Assembly: GCA_963576735.1 (NCBI GenBank)
Contig: OY755190.1
Coordinates: forward strand, 2,225,695 to 2,289,694
DNA from: Bedellia somnulentella
Taxonomy: Eukaryota; Arthropoda; Insecta; Lepidoptera; Bedelliidae
Direction: 5' to 3'
DNA: 64,000 nt
The notes beneath the pieces were generated by a model. The model saw nothing but the letters and a program-made list of their open reading frames with translations. It searched no databases and was not told the DNA's origin. Shown here in pieces: positions 11,601-22,277 of the stretch. A program made the translations under genes and the position numbers. How positions within the stretch are numbered: position 1 is the first letter of the stretch; every line of letters starts with the position of its first letter.

Positions 11601-14047
11601 AACCAGCCTTCATTTAACTATCTTAACCCTACTAAACTTCTAAAATAGGAAGGTAAATAATGAAGCTCTGGTTTCTAGGATGCCATGAGTATATGCATGT
11701 AACATTAATTAAAATAACTTAAAAAATATCACAAGCGAAAAACATAACAAATAAAGTTTGTGCCCTCTTAGCGCTTCTAGTTTACCGACTTGGCTGCTCT
11801 CCAGCATAATAAACTCTGTTAACATTACTAGATATTTTATTTATCGTTATTGTTAAGTGGTCGTTGTGAAGATCTTTGGGGGAGGTCTATGTCAAGCACT
11901 GGACGTCTATTGGCTTATAATGATGATGATCCAAAGTTATAGTGGTTTCTGTACAGTACCTCAGATTACGGCACAAGTTGCAAGATGGTCTAGTCAAAGT
12001 CGCCATTCGTTCTTGCAACCTACGACGCAATGGATGTTCGTAAAATATACTTAATTAGGGTCGCATACTTAACCCAATAACCCTAGCTAGATGATAAGCT
12101 TAGCTGGAAACCTCATCTAGATAACATAATTAAGAAAGCCAGCGCCATGCTATGGCAGTGCAATAGAGTACTAGGTAAAAACTGGGGACTCAAACCTAAG
12201 ATCGAACACTGGCTTTATACCATCATTATCAGACCAGTAATAACCTACGGCTCACTGGTCTGGTGGCCGAGAACCAAATTAATAACAGCTCAAAATGACC
12301 TGGAAAAGATGCAACGGCTTCCCTGCCTGGCCATCACAGGCTGTATGAGAACCGCACCTACTGCAGCTCTTCAGGCGTTACTGAACCTGCCACCCTTACA
12401 CCTACACATACAGCAAGAGGCGGCGCTGTCCTCACTCAGGCTGAAAAATGCAGGGCACCTTAGAAATGACTCCAGAATCCTACACACCAGTATACACACA
12501 ACGGCGATCCAATATCAGCCCTTGCTTGCTGCGCCCTGTGATAGGATAACTAAAACTATAATTTAATTACCAAACACAATTACACTGTTATACTCGAAGG
12601 GGAACAGCATGACTACTCCAATATTAAAGAGGTACGTGTATACACAGACGGCTCTAAGACCAACTAGAGGCGGCCATGGCAATTAAAGCCCGAGCAGTGT
12701 CCGATATGCATATCAGAATCATCTCGGACAGTGCATCTGTGCTGCAGGCTTTGGACCGCTGTGAATTCACTTCAGGGCTAGTCCTGGAGTGCCACAGAGC
12801 TCTTGAAGAGGCAGCTCGAAACAACACTTTAACCCTACAATGGAAAAGGGGCCACAGCGGCTCCTTAGGTAACGACGCTGCTGACGAACTGGCTAGGGGG
12901 GGCTCGGCAAGGGACCTACATGGTCCTGAACCGATCATACCCCTAACCTACGGTCAGCTTCGCGCATGGCTAAGAACGCACTCACTCCCTCTCCAAGATA
13001 CACTGGCAGGAAGAGCCCGGTTGCAGACAGTCGAAGGAAATCATGCCAACCCTTGACAGGAAGATGACGGGGCGCGCCCTGCGACTAAGCAGGAAAGATC
13101 TGCGGTCAGTGACTGGAGTACTTACAGGACATACCACACTAAATAAACACTTATACACTATAGGCATTACCGACAGCCCCATGTGCCGAGCGTATATGGA
13201 AGCTGACGAAACGGTCGCTCACGTGCTCCAGGGATGCACTGGGGTAGCCGATATCCGCTATAACACAATAGGAACCATAAAGTCGCTCCCAGAAGCGGTA
13301 GCTGACCTGGATAAGCTACTCGCCTTCTGGACGGAATTAGGTTGGGAGAATTAAATGACCATTTGGTCCCCGCACAATGGCCTGCCATGCCGGGCTCAGT
13401 GCGGAAACCCGTGGCGTTTACCGCCCATCTAATAATAATAATAATAACGGACAGGACTATTCTAGCGAATAAGCCTGATATCGTGGTATGGGATCGGTCG
13501 CAGTCGAGGGTATTTCTAGTGGATGTCACTATCCCTCATGACGAGCGTCTCGTGAAAGCCGAAACCGAGAAGCGTCGGAAATATCTCGATCTGGCTCACG
13601 AGGTCACCGACATGTGGGGTATGACTTCGACAGAAATAATCCCAATTGTTTTGTCCGCGAATGGGTTAATTCTAACCAGCCTCGCGACCAACTTGAGGCG
13701 GTTGGATTTCTGTGGCGTGTCGGTTCCAGCACAAATGCAGTGCGCGGTGCTGCTCGATACGGCTCGGATCGTCCGTCGGTTCTTGAACCTGACTCCCTGA
13801 CCCCGACCGACTGTGCTCTTGTCGGGGAATACCGCCTCTCCCATTTAAAATTCTAATTTTCTGTTTCGGCCATGGGAGAGGCGAGAAACTAAAGTATTCC
13901 CAAAATAATAATAATACTTAACCCAATTTTTTACAAACTTTTTACTATGTTAAAACAGTATTTTTTTTTACTTTTCAGAGTCTACAAAAGCGAACTCTTC
14001 GAGGCTCAGTAGACATATCGAACTACAGTGCCGTTATTAAAATTTGA
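2467..14047 (+). CDS. ALMS-motif centrosomal protein (Alstrom syndrome 1-like), 3' part of gene
   Basis: Five exons join in phase (2467-2611, 3130-7729, 9346-9476, 11353-11501, 13979-14047; 5094 nt, 1697 codons plus TGA). Most of the protein is disordered, rich in Ser, Asn, Lys and Thr, with a Cys/His-rich stretch near codons 7216-7370. The C-terminus carries the recognisable part: RPDFIDRTSQRQ, a basic helix through the third exon, SEREMKKHSEKIYKKLPEVV, then a KKEEKRKENIKK run and a final LQKRTLRGSV. This order matches the ALMS motif that ends vertebrate ALMS1, CEP295 and C10orf90 and fly Alms1. In that family the motif targets the protein to centrioles and basal bodies. The first exon seen starts at a splice acceptor in phase 0, so upstream exons lie outside or are unrecognised. 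Which ALMS-motif paralogue this is cannot be settled here. The introns are full of repeats. Confidence 0.8.
2715..2945 (+). mobile_element. Diverged SINE family B copy
   Basis: It shares the B-box-like GGGTTCAAACCC, the TCATGTGTAGTTAATTAAT block and CACATGGCTAAGTTATACTTAGTCA with other family-B copies; the 3' end is lost. Confidence 0.55.
3130..7729 (+). CDS. ALMS-like gene, 4.6-kb giant exon
   Basis: CTTTCAG acceptor at 3123-3129 and CG|GTAAGT donor at 7729/7730 bound a 4600-nt exon with no stop. It enters in phase 1 and leaves in phase 2. The ATG at 3132 is internal and not needed as a start. Content: basic patch around 3765-3850 (RRRSRWRQRKSRVVRKKPPK), predicted helical Lys/Glu segment around 4500-4600, long Ser/Asn tracts, Cys/His cluster 7240-7370, then the beginning of the ALMS motif at 7660-7729. 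Confidence 0.85.
7730..9345 (+). other. ALMS intron after the giant exon
   Basis: Mostly unique-looking AT-rich sequence. A worn SINE family A copy is visible at about 8258-8480 (GTGTAGTGACGGCTTAGAAT head). A 31-nt near-perfect palindrome lies at 9031-9061. Confidence 0.5.
9031..9061. repeat. 31-nt palindrome
   Basis: Fifteen bases (CAGATTACAGTACAG) and their exact reverse complement are separated by a single A. Confidence 0.85.
9346..9476 (+). CDS. ALMS-like gene, basic helical exon (source of downstream exon-end array)
   Basis: TTTTTTCCCCGCAG acceptor at 9332-9345; donor AAAT|GTGAGT at 9476/9477. The C at 9346 completes an Arg codon, and the frame reads AQHRQVQRELLSMQLDRTGL... ending RRRK. 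Its last 50-90 nt, together with the donor, are repeated eight more times in the following intron. Confidence 0.8.
9525..10530 (+). repeat. Tandem array of copied exon 3' ends with splice donors
   Basis: Eight further copies of the 3' end of exon 9346-9476, each running into the GTGAGT-type donor: about 9525-9576, 9704-9794, 9930-10029, 10081-10140, 10172-10228, 10276-10336, 10367-10420 and 10471-10530. The shared core is AGCGGTTGGCCAGGGAGGTT then GATCTTAGACGTAGGAAATG. Copies 4+5 and 6+7 form a higher-order unit of about 195 bp. The copies keep an open frame locally but lack acceptors of the right phase. Confidence 0.85.
10612..10868 (+). mobile_element. SINE family A copy, diverged
   Basis: Head CAGCTTAGAATAGCGCTAGC, ATTTTTGGGCGATGTGGTTG, CCAAAAATGGCTAAGGAATT, ending in a (TATG) run. 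Confidence 0.65.
11353..11501 (+). CDS. ALMS-like gene, core of ALMS motif
   Basis: CTGTTTACAG acceptor ends at 11352; donor AAG|GTAAAG at 11501/11502. The phase-1 T of the previous exon plus TA gives Leu, then APKFLSEREMKKHSEKIYKK. The exon leaves in phase 0. It is the strongest family evidence in the gene. Confidence 0.85.
11860..11935 (+). mobile_element. LINE 3' end remnant (RTE type)
   Basis: GGGGGAGGTCTATGTCAAGC ... GGACGTCTATTGGCTTATAA and a short (ATG)n tail resemble the last codons and tail of RTE-type elements. A related remnant lies at 42575-42722. Confidence 0.5.
12085..13440 (+). mobile_element. LINE fragment: RT C-terminus plus RNase H (I/LOA/Jockey-like)
   Basis: In order: LDDKLSWKPHL and RPVITYGSLVWWPR (RT thumb region); RNase H pieces YTDGSK, RIISDSASVLQALDR and GHSGSLGNDAADELAR; then LSRKDLRSVTGVLTGHTTLN with a Cys-containing tail (CRAYMEADETVAHVLQGC). 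Frames change between blocks and part of RNase H is deleted near 12665, so it is dead. It ends in a (TAA)n run at 13430-13446. It is GC-richer than its surroundings, which suggests a fairly recent arrival. Confidence 0.75.
13447..13915 (+). mobile_element. Dong/R4-like LINE 3' end (restriction-like endonuclease) in a TAA repeat
   Basis: The frame TDRTILANKPDIVVWDRSQS then RVFLVDVTIPHDERLVKAET ends at TGA 13798-13800. KPDI plus a downstream Asp in FLVDVTIP fits the PD-(12-14 residues)-D core of R2/R4 endonucleases. The fragment joins a (TAA)n run on its 5' side and ends in (AAT)n. Dong elements of Bombyx are known to insert into TAA repeats. Confidence 0.7.
13801..13901 (+). repeat. Two hairpins in the Dong-like 3' UTR
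   Basis: CCCCGAC/GTCGGGG (13801-13807 / 13821-13827), then a 20-bp bulged stem GGGAATAC + CGCCTCTCCCAT pairing with ATGGGAGAGGCG + GTATTCCC (13825-13844 / 13872-13901). Probably an RT-recognition structure. Confidence 0.7.
13979..14047 (+). CDS. ALMS-like gene, last coding exon
   Basis: A long T-rich tract and TTTTCAG precede 13979. The frame gives SLQKRTLRGSVDISNYSAVI and ends at TGA 14045-14047. The exon follows two intronic LINE fragments (12085-13915). An AATTAAA variant poly(A) signal lies near 14165-14171. Confidence 0.8.
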   Translation, partial: SLQKRTLRGSVDISNYSAVIKI

Positions 14048-14280
14048 TATTATGACCATTGTACACCCGCCTTAGTAAGCAAATACTTTGCTTGTTTGTA
14101 ACGTTTAAGACTGATAATTGTATTTTGTGAATTACTTATTGATTTGTATAAATGTTTTTCAGATTTAATTAAAATGAAGTTTGGTACGAAGAAGTGCTTT
14201 TTATTTTGTTACTTTGATACAGAATCATTCAGGCTTATATATGCTACTACAGTTATAAATCCCAAAAGACGGTAGCCAGA

Positions 14281-14533
14281 GCTTCAAGCATTCGACATAT
14301 TTCAGCTACCTTTGGAAGTCAGGTGGGAAAAAATAAGGGTTAAATGGTTTTGGTGATAGGTCTCCAACTGCATCGCCCAATAATCGTTTAAAAGGCCCCA
14401 ATACCCTAAATCGTTGTATATGACACCTGCGAGAATATTTTGGGTTAGGTTTATTCTACGGCTACGTAAGTCTACGACATAGTGAATTGTAAGGCCAATA
14501 TAGGGCATTTCGCTAAAAGTATAATTATGATTG
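14281..14533 (-). mobile_element. SINE family A copy, diverged, minus
   Basis: Reverse complement shows GTGGGAAAAAATAAG-type body and the CGTAGACTTACGTAGCC-altered head region; next to an opposite-facing copy. Confidence 0.5.
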
Positions 14534-14790
14534 CCGTATTGCCGTGTAGTGCCGGCTTAGAATGTCGCTACCCCTTTCTACCCACGGGTGTCGTAAGAGG
14601 CGACTAAGGGTATTGGGGCTTTTAATTGGATTTTTGGGCGATGCGGTTGGAGACCCATCATCAAAAACCTTTATTTTACCGCCTTTTCCCCACTCAACTT
14701 CCAAAAGTGGCTGAGGAATTTAGAATTCCTTTGCTCCGGCTACCCCTTCTAGGGAATTATAGCCGTGAGTATATGTATGTATGTATAATT
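14534..14790 (+). mobile_element. SINE family A copy, subfamily 3
   Basis: Family A consensus in order: GTAGTG(T/C)CGGCTTAGAAT head, GTAAGAGGCGACTAAGGG, TTTTTGGGCGATGCGGTTGG, CTTCCAAAAGTGGCTGAGGA, GGCTACCCCTTCTAGGGA, TATAGCCGTGAGTATATG and a (TATG)n tail, about 240-255 bp, with no clear Pol III boxes. Subfamily 3 marks: ATGTCGCTACCCC and GGGAATTATAGCC. Confidence 0.75.
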
Positions 14791-14899
14791 ATGATGAAGA
14801 AACTAAACCATAGATTATTTAGATGTGTTAAATAACTTAACAATACTTATCTTTTTATTATTTAATTACTTACTGCAGTTTCTGGAGATTGAGTGTATG

Positions 14900-15286
14900 T
14901 TTAAGATATATACAGGGTGTAGTTGTAACGAACTGGTTTCAATGAAAAATATGATTAATTATCAATCACGTATAGAGCCAGAATTCGTTGAAAAAAACAC
15001 TTTTTTTTTCAAATTTTGTTATTTTGTTAAAATTTGCACTAAGAAAGTAGTACTATTGACACCAACACGCTTAATGTGTGAGTGAAAAAAAAAGTGATGA
15101 CAAGGCGGGCGAGTGTAGGTGATGCGTAAATGCAACTCAGCTGACAGCTGCGACCCGCCGCCGCCGCCCGCTGACCCTTAACCGGCGGCCAAATCAAATC
15201 AAGGCCAGTAAAGTAATCAATCGAACTTAGCTTCTAATATCTTCTTATTTTTTACATGTTGTTATTTGACGTGATAAATTTGAATA
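14900..15286. other. Repeat-like block and GC-rich patch
   Basis: TACAGGGTGTAGTTGTAACG at 14911 resembles insect transposon ends. A (CCG)n-rich patch lies at 15148-15175. No gene is recognised. Confidence 0.35.
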
Positions 15287-15547
15287 ACACTACCCCATAG
15301 TTAATACTGCGTTGGAATACGAGGCGACTAAGAGCACTGAGGCACTGGGAGCGGCAGTATGTTCAGAGTAAAATTATACGTAAACATCGCCGCGAAATTC
15401 AAAATCTACATGTATCATGTCGAGCGGGCTTGTCGGCATTACATCAAAGGAACAGTATTAGTACTAAGTTAGTTGTTTGTAGCTCATTGTGTTTGTGTTG
15501 CTTATGATTGGATGTCACTTTGATTTTTCGCATTAATTTTCGGAGTG
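15287..15547 (+). repeat. Repeat R, copy 1 (target of RTE insertion)
   Basis: AACACTACCCCATAGTTAAT ... GGAATACGAGGCGACTAAGA ... AACATCGCCGCGAAATTCAA is shared with 20040-20084 plus 20913-21075. The head resembles that of SINE family A. Confidence 0.6.
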
Positions 15548-16048
15548 TAAGTTCAGTTTCTGTTCCCCAACCCGGCTGGTCACCGTGGGGAAATGCGACC
15601 AACACCCTCCAACAAATTTACTTAATAAAACCAGTACAAAAAGAGGCACCCAAAAACAAAGTTGTATATATCTGTGTACACTTAACACTAGAACGCTAAG
15701 AACACCAGAGAGCTTACAAGAGCTAGAGCTAGCACTCACAAACATAAAATGGGACATTCTGGGCATAAGTGAAATGCGGAGATTAGGAGAAGAAATAGAA
15801 GAGAGAAGCAGCTATATCATGTATCACAAAGGTGAAATCGCCGGTCAAAGAGGAGTGGGGTTCTTGGTAAAGATAAAACTAAAAAACCAAATTATAGGGT
15901 TTGAAGGAATATCAGATAGAATAGCGTTACTGCACCTCAACTTACCACAACATACTAAAAAATGGACAGTCATCCAAATCTACTCGCCGACAGAACAAGC
16001 AACTAAGTTGGAAATATTAGAATTTTACGAACAACTGAGAGCAGTCGT

Positions 16049-16780
16049 GGAAAAAAAGTCAAAAAAAGTCAAAAAGTTTATTTTTCAAAATAAAGTTAAA
16101 TACTAACATTTTTTGAACGTCAAAGTTTTAAATTAATCGTTAATCCGTTGCTTCGGAAGGTGTTCGTAAAGAGAAGAAGCAACAAAGAAACTCTTTACAT
16201 TCACATTTTTTCATTTTTTCAAAATATGGTTTGTACAATTTCAGTTTATAAACATGTTTTTACTTTACAAAAGATTTTCTATGCGACCAAACCAAACGCT
16301 AGTTTGACATAATTAAAATAAATTGTCCATCACAAAAACCAATCACATAACGTGAGAAGAAAAATCCTCACCAGACAATTATTCCTAGGAATAACGAGGG
16401 AAGATTTATAGCTTTACGGACATGGTCATGTGCGCGTTGGGTCCTTGTCGTTTAAAAAATCTTGAACACTGTAGTAAGATTTCTTTAAAAGCATGGCTTT
16501 AATTGCCTTTTTAAAAGATGCCACAGGCAATTCCAATATGTCAGAAGGAAGTTTATTGAACATTTTCAGGGATAGTCCCATAAAGGAGTTACTTACTTTA
16601 TTAAGTCTCCACTTCGGTACGTTAAGTTTGTCCTTATTTCGAGTGTTAACAGTATGCCTATCACTAACTTTACTAAATTGGCCTATATTCTTTTTGGCAT
16701 ACATTAAATTCTCAAATATGTATTGGCAAGGGACTGTTAAAATGCCAATATCTTTAAATTTTTCGCGAAAACTATTCGGA
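16049..16780 (-). mobile_element. 5'-truncated CR1/Jockey-like LINE inserted in the RTE element
   Basis: The minus strand reads FKDIGILTVPCQYIFENLMY ... SFMGLSLKMFNKLPSDILEL ... YYSVQDFLNDKDPTRT, a LINE ORF2 C-terminus. The 3' end on the left is a GACTTTTT-type tandem tail. GGAAAA at each junction may be the target repeat. Confidence 0.75.
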
Positions 16781-17499
16781 AAACAACTTAGTGCTCATGG
16801 GCGACTTCAACGCTCAAGTAGGTGCTCGACTAGCAGGGGAAGAACACGTTATAGGTAAATACGGTACAGGAAAAAGAAGCAAAAATGGAGAAAAATTGGT
16901 TGAATTCTTACTTGAGAATAACTTAACACTCTTGAATTCTATATATAACAAAAAAACCAAAAGCAAGTGGACTTGGATATACCCTGACGGAAAGACTAGA
17001 AACGAAATAGACTACATAATCACCAACAAAGCCAGTTCATTTAGTGATACAGGAGTAATACAAAACCTAAATTTCAACACCAATCATCGCATGGTACGCA
17101 GCTGCCTAAACCAAAAGAGTACAAAAATGCCTAGACCGAAATCAACATTAATAAACCACCTGAAATTCCACACGGATGACTCCAAAGACACCATAGAAGA
17201 TTTAATGAAAGCCGTAACCTCAGATATAGACCTAAACGAAAAATATAAAAAGATTGAAAATAAACTTAAAAATCAGACTCTGTCACTTATAAAAGAAAAC
17301 AAAAAACACTATTTAAGTGAAAAAACTTTAAAATTAATTGACGACAGGAAAAACTTAATAATAAAAAAAGATAAGAAAAACAACCTGAAAGAAATCTCTA
17401 ATCTTAGCAAACATATTCGCGAAAATATGAGGAAGGACAGGATAAACAGGAGAAATGAAACCTTAGAGAACCACATTAACAGAACAGGAGGCACCAAAA

Positions 17500-19195
17500 A
17501 GGAAAAGAATGGATACCAAAAATGAAAGTTAGAGAAATAACAACAACATCACGTATCAAAATACAAAACATTGCAACTAACTATTATCGCTCATTATACG
17601 AAAAACCAAGTCCGGATCAACCAAAAACACACCTGTCAATAAGAGAACATGTTTTGGAAAACCACAAAACCCAAGACGCTGAAGACATACCTGAAATATT
17701 ACAATGCGAAATAGAAAAAGCTATCAAAAGCCAAAAAATGGAAAAAGCCCCCGGGCCAGACAGGATTACAAATGAACTTTTAAGAGGTACAATAAGTGAG
17801 ATAAGCCCAATACTGAAACGGGTATTTAACGAGACACTATACACAGGCATCATTCCAAGAAATTGGGCCAACTCCCACATAATTCTTATACATAAAAAGG
17901 GTCCCAAAGATGATATGGGTAATTACAGACCCATATCTCTTATATCAAATGTTTATAAAGTTTTCGCGAAAGTAATGTTAAACAGAATATCTAACAGTCT
18001 GGACGAAAACCAACCAGTGGAACAAGCAGGATTTAGAAGAGAATTCAGTACCATCGATCATATACATACAATTAAACAACTCATACAAAAGTACAATGAA
18101 TATAACAAACCTATTTATCTAGCCTTTATAGATTATTCTAAGGCTTTTGATAGCCTCATACATGAATATGTATGGATAAGTCTAAGAGAGCAGGGGATTG
18201 AAAGTTCTTACATAAACTTGATAAGAAATGTTTACAAAGAAAGTAAGGCGAGTATAAGATTAGAAACGACGGGGGATGTGTTTCCTATAAAAAGAGGCGT
18301 AAGACAAGGTGACCCACTATCACCAAAGCTGTTTACAGCAGTGCTAGAACAAATGTTCAGAAAATTGGAATGGGAACACCTGGGACTGAACATAAATGGA
18401 ACACGGCTGAATCATCTAAGATTTGCAGATGACCTCGTTATATTGGAAGAGGACCCAAAGAAACTGGAACATATGATACAAACCTTAGTTAACAGAAGCA
18501 GGCAAGTGGGTCTCGAAATCAATTTAACGAAGACTAAGATGATGACAAATTCAGCCCCCACAGACATAATAATAAACAACGGCCAAAAACTAGAATATGT
18601 AGAGGAATATGTATATCTAGGCCAGATTATATCGCCAAAGGATCAAATGTCAAAGGAAATAGACAAAAGAATTGCGACGGGATGGAAAAAGTACTGGGCT
18701 TTGAAAGAAGTGATGAAAAATAAAGAAATGAGTATTAAAATCAAAAAGAAGACTTTTGACACCTGTATCCTACCCTGCATCACATATGGCTGCGAAACCT
18801 GGGCCCTGACAAAACACCATAGGGAAAAACTAGAAAGATGTCAAAAAAGTATGGAAAGAAGCATGCTCAATTTGAAACTAAAAGATAGAGCCAGAAGTGA
18901 AGATATAAGGCATAAAACCAAATTGACAGACATATTATCACGTATTGACCGACTCAAATGGAGATGGACTGGGTACATGCTTCGATGCAAAAAAGAAAAA
19001 TGGAGCAAACAGGTGACAGTTTGGTACCCAAGGGATGGTATTAGGAGCAGAGGAAGGAAAGCAAGGCGATGGGAGGATGAACTAAAACTCACAGTAGGAA
19101 CGCATTGGATTAGAGTAGCAGCAGATAGGAAACAGTGGAAAGAGTTGGAGGAGGCTTTTGCCGTAAGGCACACCGAAATCAGAGACATTCTGTAA
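17500..19195 (+). pseudogene. RTE reverse transcriptase domain (open frame)
   Basis: The frame reads EWIPKMKVREITTTSRIKIQ and runs uninterrupted to TAA. The catalytic FADD and the YSKAFD motif are present, so only the upstream breaks prevent activity. It carries RTE-type C-terminal sequence (thumb and zinc-knuckle-like Cys region). Confidence 0.8.
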
Positions 19196-19289
19196 CTACG
19201 TGAAATGTATAATATTAGATATAAGTTTTATTTTGTTATTAGTTTCTAAGTTTTCGGAAATAAAAAGCTATATTATTAAGTTCAGTTTC

Positions 19290-20037
19290 AGTATCTTGTG
19301 TTGTGATTTAATAACCCACGGGAGCTAAGATCACGCATTCGAAGTGCATTTCGTGAAATACAAAATGTACACATACTTTCACGAGTGCGGGCAAATGTAC
19401 TTAAACGTGCTGAAGCGTGTTTGTTAGTTAACGGTGCACATTTTGAACAACTTTTATGAAGTGAACTGCCTGAAATGAATTGATACCATTGAAATACACA
19501 ATGGCATTATAACTTACTTTTTCATTCTATGGTAGTCGTGTTATGGTTACATTCAGTGTTGGTGTTTTATAATGTTAATTCTCAAAATGTTCTGCGTTTT
19601 GCGCAAATAAAGGTGATAGCCCGGATCTGCCACTGCCAATCAAAACGGGGTGAGTTATTTTTATTCATATTCTTTAGTTAAGTGTGATAGAGTACAGATA
19701 CACCCGTTTAGAGCCCTTTAGCCCCGAGAGAGTTTAGTCTCCAATTTCGATGTCGGTTAATGAATGAATAGGTATCTCTTGCGCACTTTATTTTATGCCA
19801 CGTAAATGTATCGTTTCGAGGGTCTCTATTTGTTTTTAACTTCATTATCTTACACTCATAAAGGACATACATTACATACATACTCACGCCGTTAGTTCCC
19901 ATTGGGGTAGGCAGAGACTATCGATATATCGATATTCGTACGATCCTGGCAAACCTCTCTAGCTTTGTTTACATCCATCAATATTTTCATACATGCTCTT
20001 TTATTCTTCATACATTTTTATTTACTTGAAAATGTTT
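19290..20037. other. Non-coding, remainder of RTE target region and a LINE remnant
   Basis: 19870-19975 (minus) carries CCCATTGGGGTAGGCAGAGA, the antisense of the LINE-derived CP.W.S.VS codons also seen at 26738, 33290 and 61150. The rest is unrecognised. Confidence 0.4.
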
Positions 20038-21075
20038 GAATTACACTACCCCATATTTAATACTGGATTGAAATACGAGGCGACCAGAGATGCGATTTAT
20101 TTGAAATACTTCTATTTAAAATGCAAGTACAAAATGCAAAATACCTATTTTTTATTTGGCATTTAAATGCCTTTTAGTAAGAAACATTTTGTATTTTATT
20201 TGTAATACCTTTCGATATGTATTTTTAATATTCATTTCAAAATGCAAAATACTTTATAACTAAGTTTAGCCAATATTAATAGTCAAACTAAATGAAATGA
20301 ACGAATGACGCTTATAATGCCGGTGAGGGTGCGTTCGGCTGTTCGCGTCATCAACAAACGTGACATAACAACAACCTACAATATTTGAAGGATGAGTGCA
20401 CAAGTCTGGAGATGCTAAACGCATATCCCACAATAAAAAAAAGAATTTTTAAAATACAACACATCCCTACCTAGTTCATCACCAGTAGAAAGACTTTTTT
20501 CGTATGGTGGGATGATTATGAGACCCCACAGAAGAAAAATGACTGATGATCTATTCGAACAACTGGTATTGTTAAAAAGCGTATTAAATAAAGAAAATTG
20601 ATGTTTAGACTGTTTAGTCTTTCCTTTTCTTTTCGTCAGTCTAGTTTTTTACATTATTTTAAGTGAGTATTATTATTATTAATAACAACAGAATTTATGG
20701 ATACGCATACTGAAAAATATAATAAATATCATTCAATTTGGTCAAAAAGTATTTTATTTTGAAAAAGTATTTTGAAAATACCTATTTTGCATTTAGCATT
20801 TGAAATACAAAACGTAAAACTATTTGGTATTTTGCATTTGAAATAGGAAATTTGAAAAGTATTTTGCATTTTGTAATTAAATGATTTTTTAAACCTATTT
20901 TGTACATCTCTGGAGGCGACTAAGACCACAGCGGCACCAGGCGCGGCGGTAAGTTCAAAGAAAAATCAAACGTAAACATGGCCGCGAAATTCAAATTTGC
21001 ATTGCTGTCATAGTGCGGTTCATACGGTCACGAGCAAGTGTGCGTGATTAATGATACGTACGGTTAGGTTACGAG
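20038..21075 (+). repeat. Repeat R, copy 2, split by the hAT element
   Basis: Left part 20038-20084 and right part 20913-21075 join at the target repeat into a sequence like 15287-15440. Confidence 0.65.
20085..20912 (+). mobile_element. hAT transposon derivative with 8-bp target repeat
   Basis: Termini CAGAGATG...CATCTCTG and a perfect 8-bp target repeat GAGGCGAC (20077-20084 / 20913-20920). Inside, 20466-20601 encodes SSSPVERLFSYGGMIMRPHR then KMTDDLFEQLVLLKSVLNKE, the C-terminal dimerisation region of hAT transposases. The rest of the transposase is missing. Near-identical AAATGCAAAATAC-type blocks fill both subterminal regions. Confidence 0.85.
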
Positions 21076-22270
21076 CAAGTGTGGGCTAGGCTAGTGTAGA
21101 TAACTACAGTTTTCCATCTGATGGAGAAAGTAAGTTTTTCTGCTAAAGCGGTTTTACCCTTTTTTATTTCATATGTTGGATATTAAGCATTAAACTTTAA
21201 TATACGAATTAATATTGAAGTAACAATCGCCGTCAAACTAACAACCTGTATATTAACTCGCAACGTAGGCGTGACTTGCGAGTGGTTTTAAAGAAAGTTA
21301 GGGTCAAAAGAATCGTCTGCTCAGGAAGTAACTAGCGAATTTTTATTTAATTATCAGTCAGGTAATGTCAAGTGACCTAGAATATATAATAAATAGTTAG
21401 TCAGACATGCTGGTGGGAAATGCGGTAACCATATATGAGATGATGAGCAAATGCTATGGGGAAAATACTTTGCATATAGTTGGTAGCTGGCAATGTTAGG
21501 GGTGTCGGCAAAATACAGACTAGGGCCCTTTTAACCTTATATACTCGTATATCACATATTATGAATATTTTCATATATTTATCACATGATTTTTTATGAA
21601 ACCTCTGACGGTAAAAATAGACTTCATCTAACTAACGTGTTTTTAATAGGACTACGTAATATAAAATAAAACTAACAAATCGTTGTAATTTTACTTTATT
21701 ATTAACTACAATGCGTAGCACAAATATAGTATCTAAAATATTGCTTAGATAATTACTCAAAAGTAATAAAATAATAATACTGTTAGCGAGACTTGTAAGT
21801 GGTGGTCTCCAAACCATGCGGAAAAGTGAACCTTCACTTTTAGCTTAAAAAAACTTAATTTTAATATATTGTCATAGTTGTCTGGTATTAGTACTAGACA
21901 ACTATGATCATGATAAAATCATTTGATTACATATCAATGCTCAAACACGTAATCTGTAGGTAATCAGAACATTATCACTTTACTTTACTAGTCGCATAGC
22001 GATAGCCCGCCCCCTTCAATACCACTATCAATCTCAAAATATATATTCACCATTATATTTTATTACGCTATTCTTAAGTAATGTTCTGAAAAACTATTTA
22101 CGTATTCACTTTATACAATTCGCCGCCAAAAATAACAATTGTAACTAAATTAATTGAAGTTATAAACAGAAAATGATTTATAAATAAATAGGTTTTTTAT
22201 TATTTAATAGGGCTTAGATTCAAATAACCATAATATTATCATAAACAGAGTTAGAAAATTAAACGACATA
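21076..22270. other. Non-coding stretch
   Basis: No gene seen. A 12-bp stem with 12-nt loop (TCATAGTTGTCT / AGACAACTATGA) lies at 21872-21907. Confidence 0.45.
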
Positions 22271-22277
22271 CATTAAG

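Larger units (their letters stand above)
15561..19276 (+). mobile_element. RTE-clade LINE, near full length, inactivated
   Basis: A 13-bp direct repeat TAAGTTCAGTTTC flanks it (15548-15560 / 19277-19289). The endonuclease opens at 15585 with CTLNTRTLRTP, LGISEMRR and IQIYSPTEQA, and resumes at about 16780 with LVLMGDFNAQVG, NEIDYIITNK and TNHRMV. The gap is a 0.7-kb insertion of another LINE. RT follows with YSKAFDSL, GVRQGDPLSPKLF and LRFADDLVIL, all intact, then the RTE-type tail RCKKEKWSKQV ... RKARRWEDELK ... DRKQWKELEEAF, stopping at 19195. A frame change with some missing sequence near 17495-17520 also breaks it. Confidence 0.85.

Noticed and set aside
12676..13056. A cellular RNase H gene
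   Set aside because: RNase H motifs sit between RT thumb sequence and a retroelement tail, with frameshifts; it is a LINE domain.
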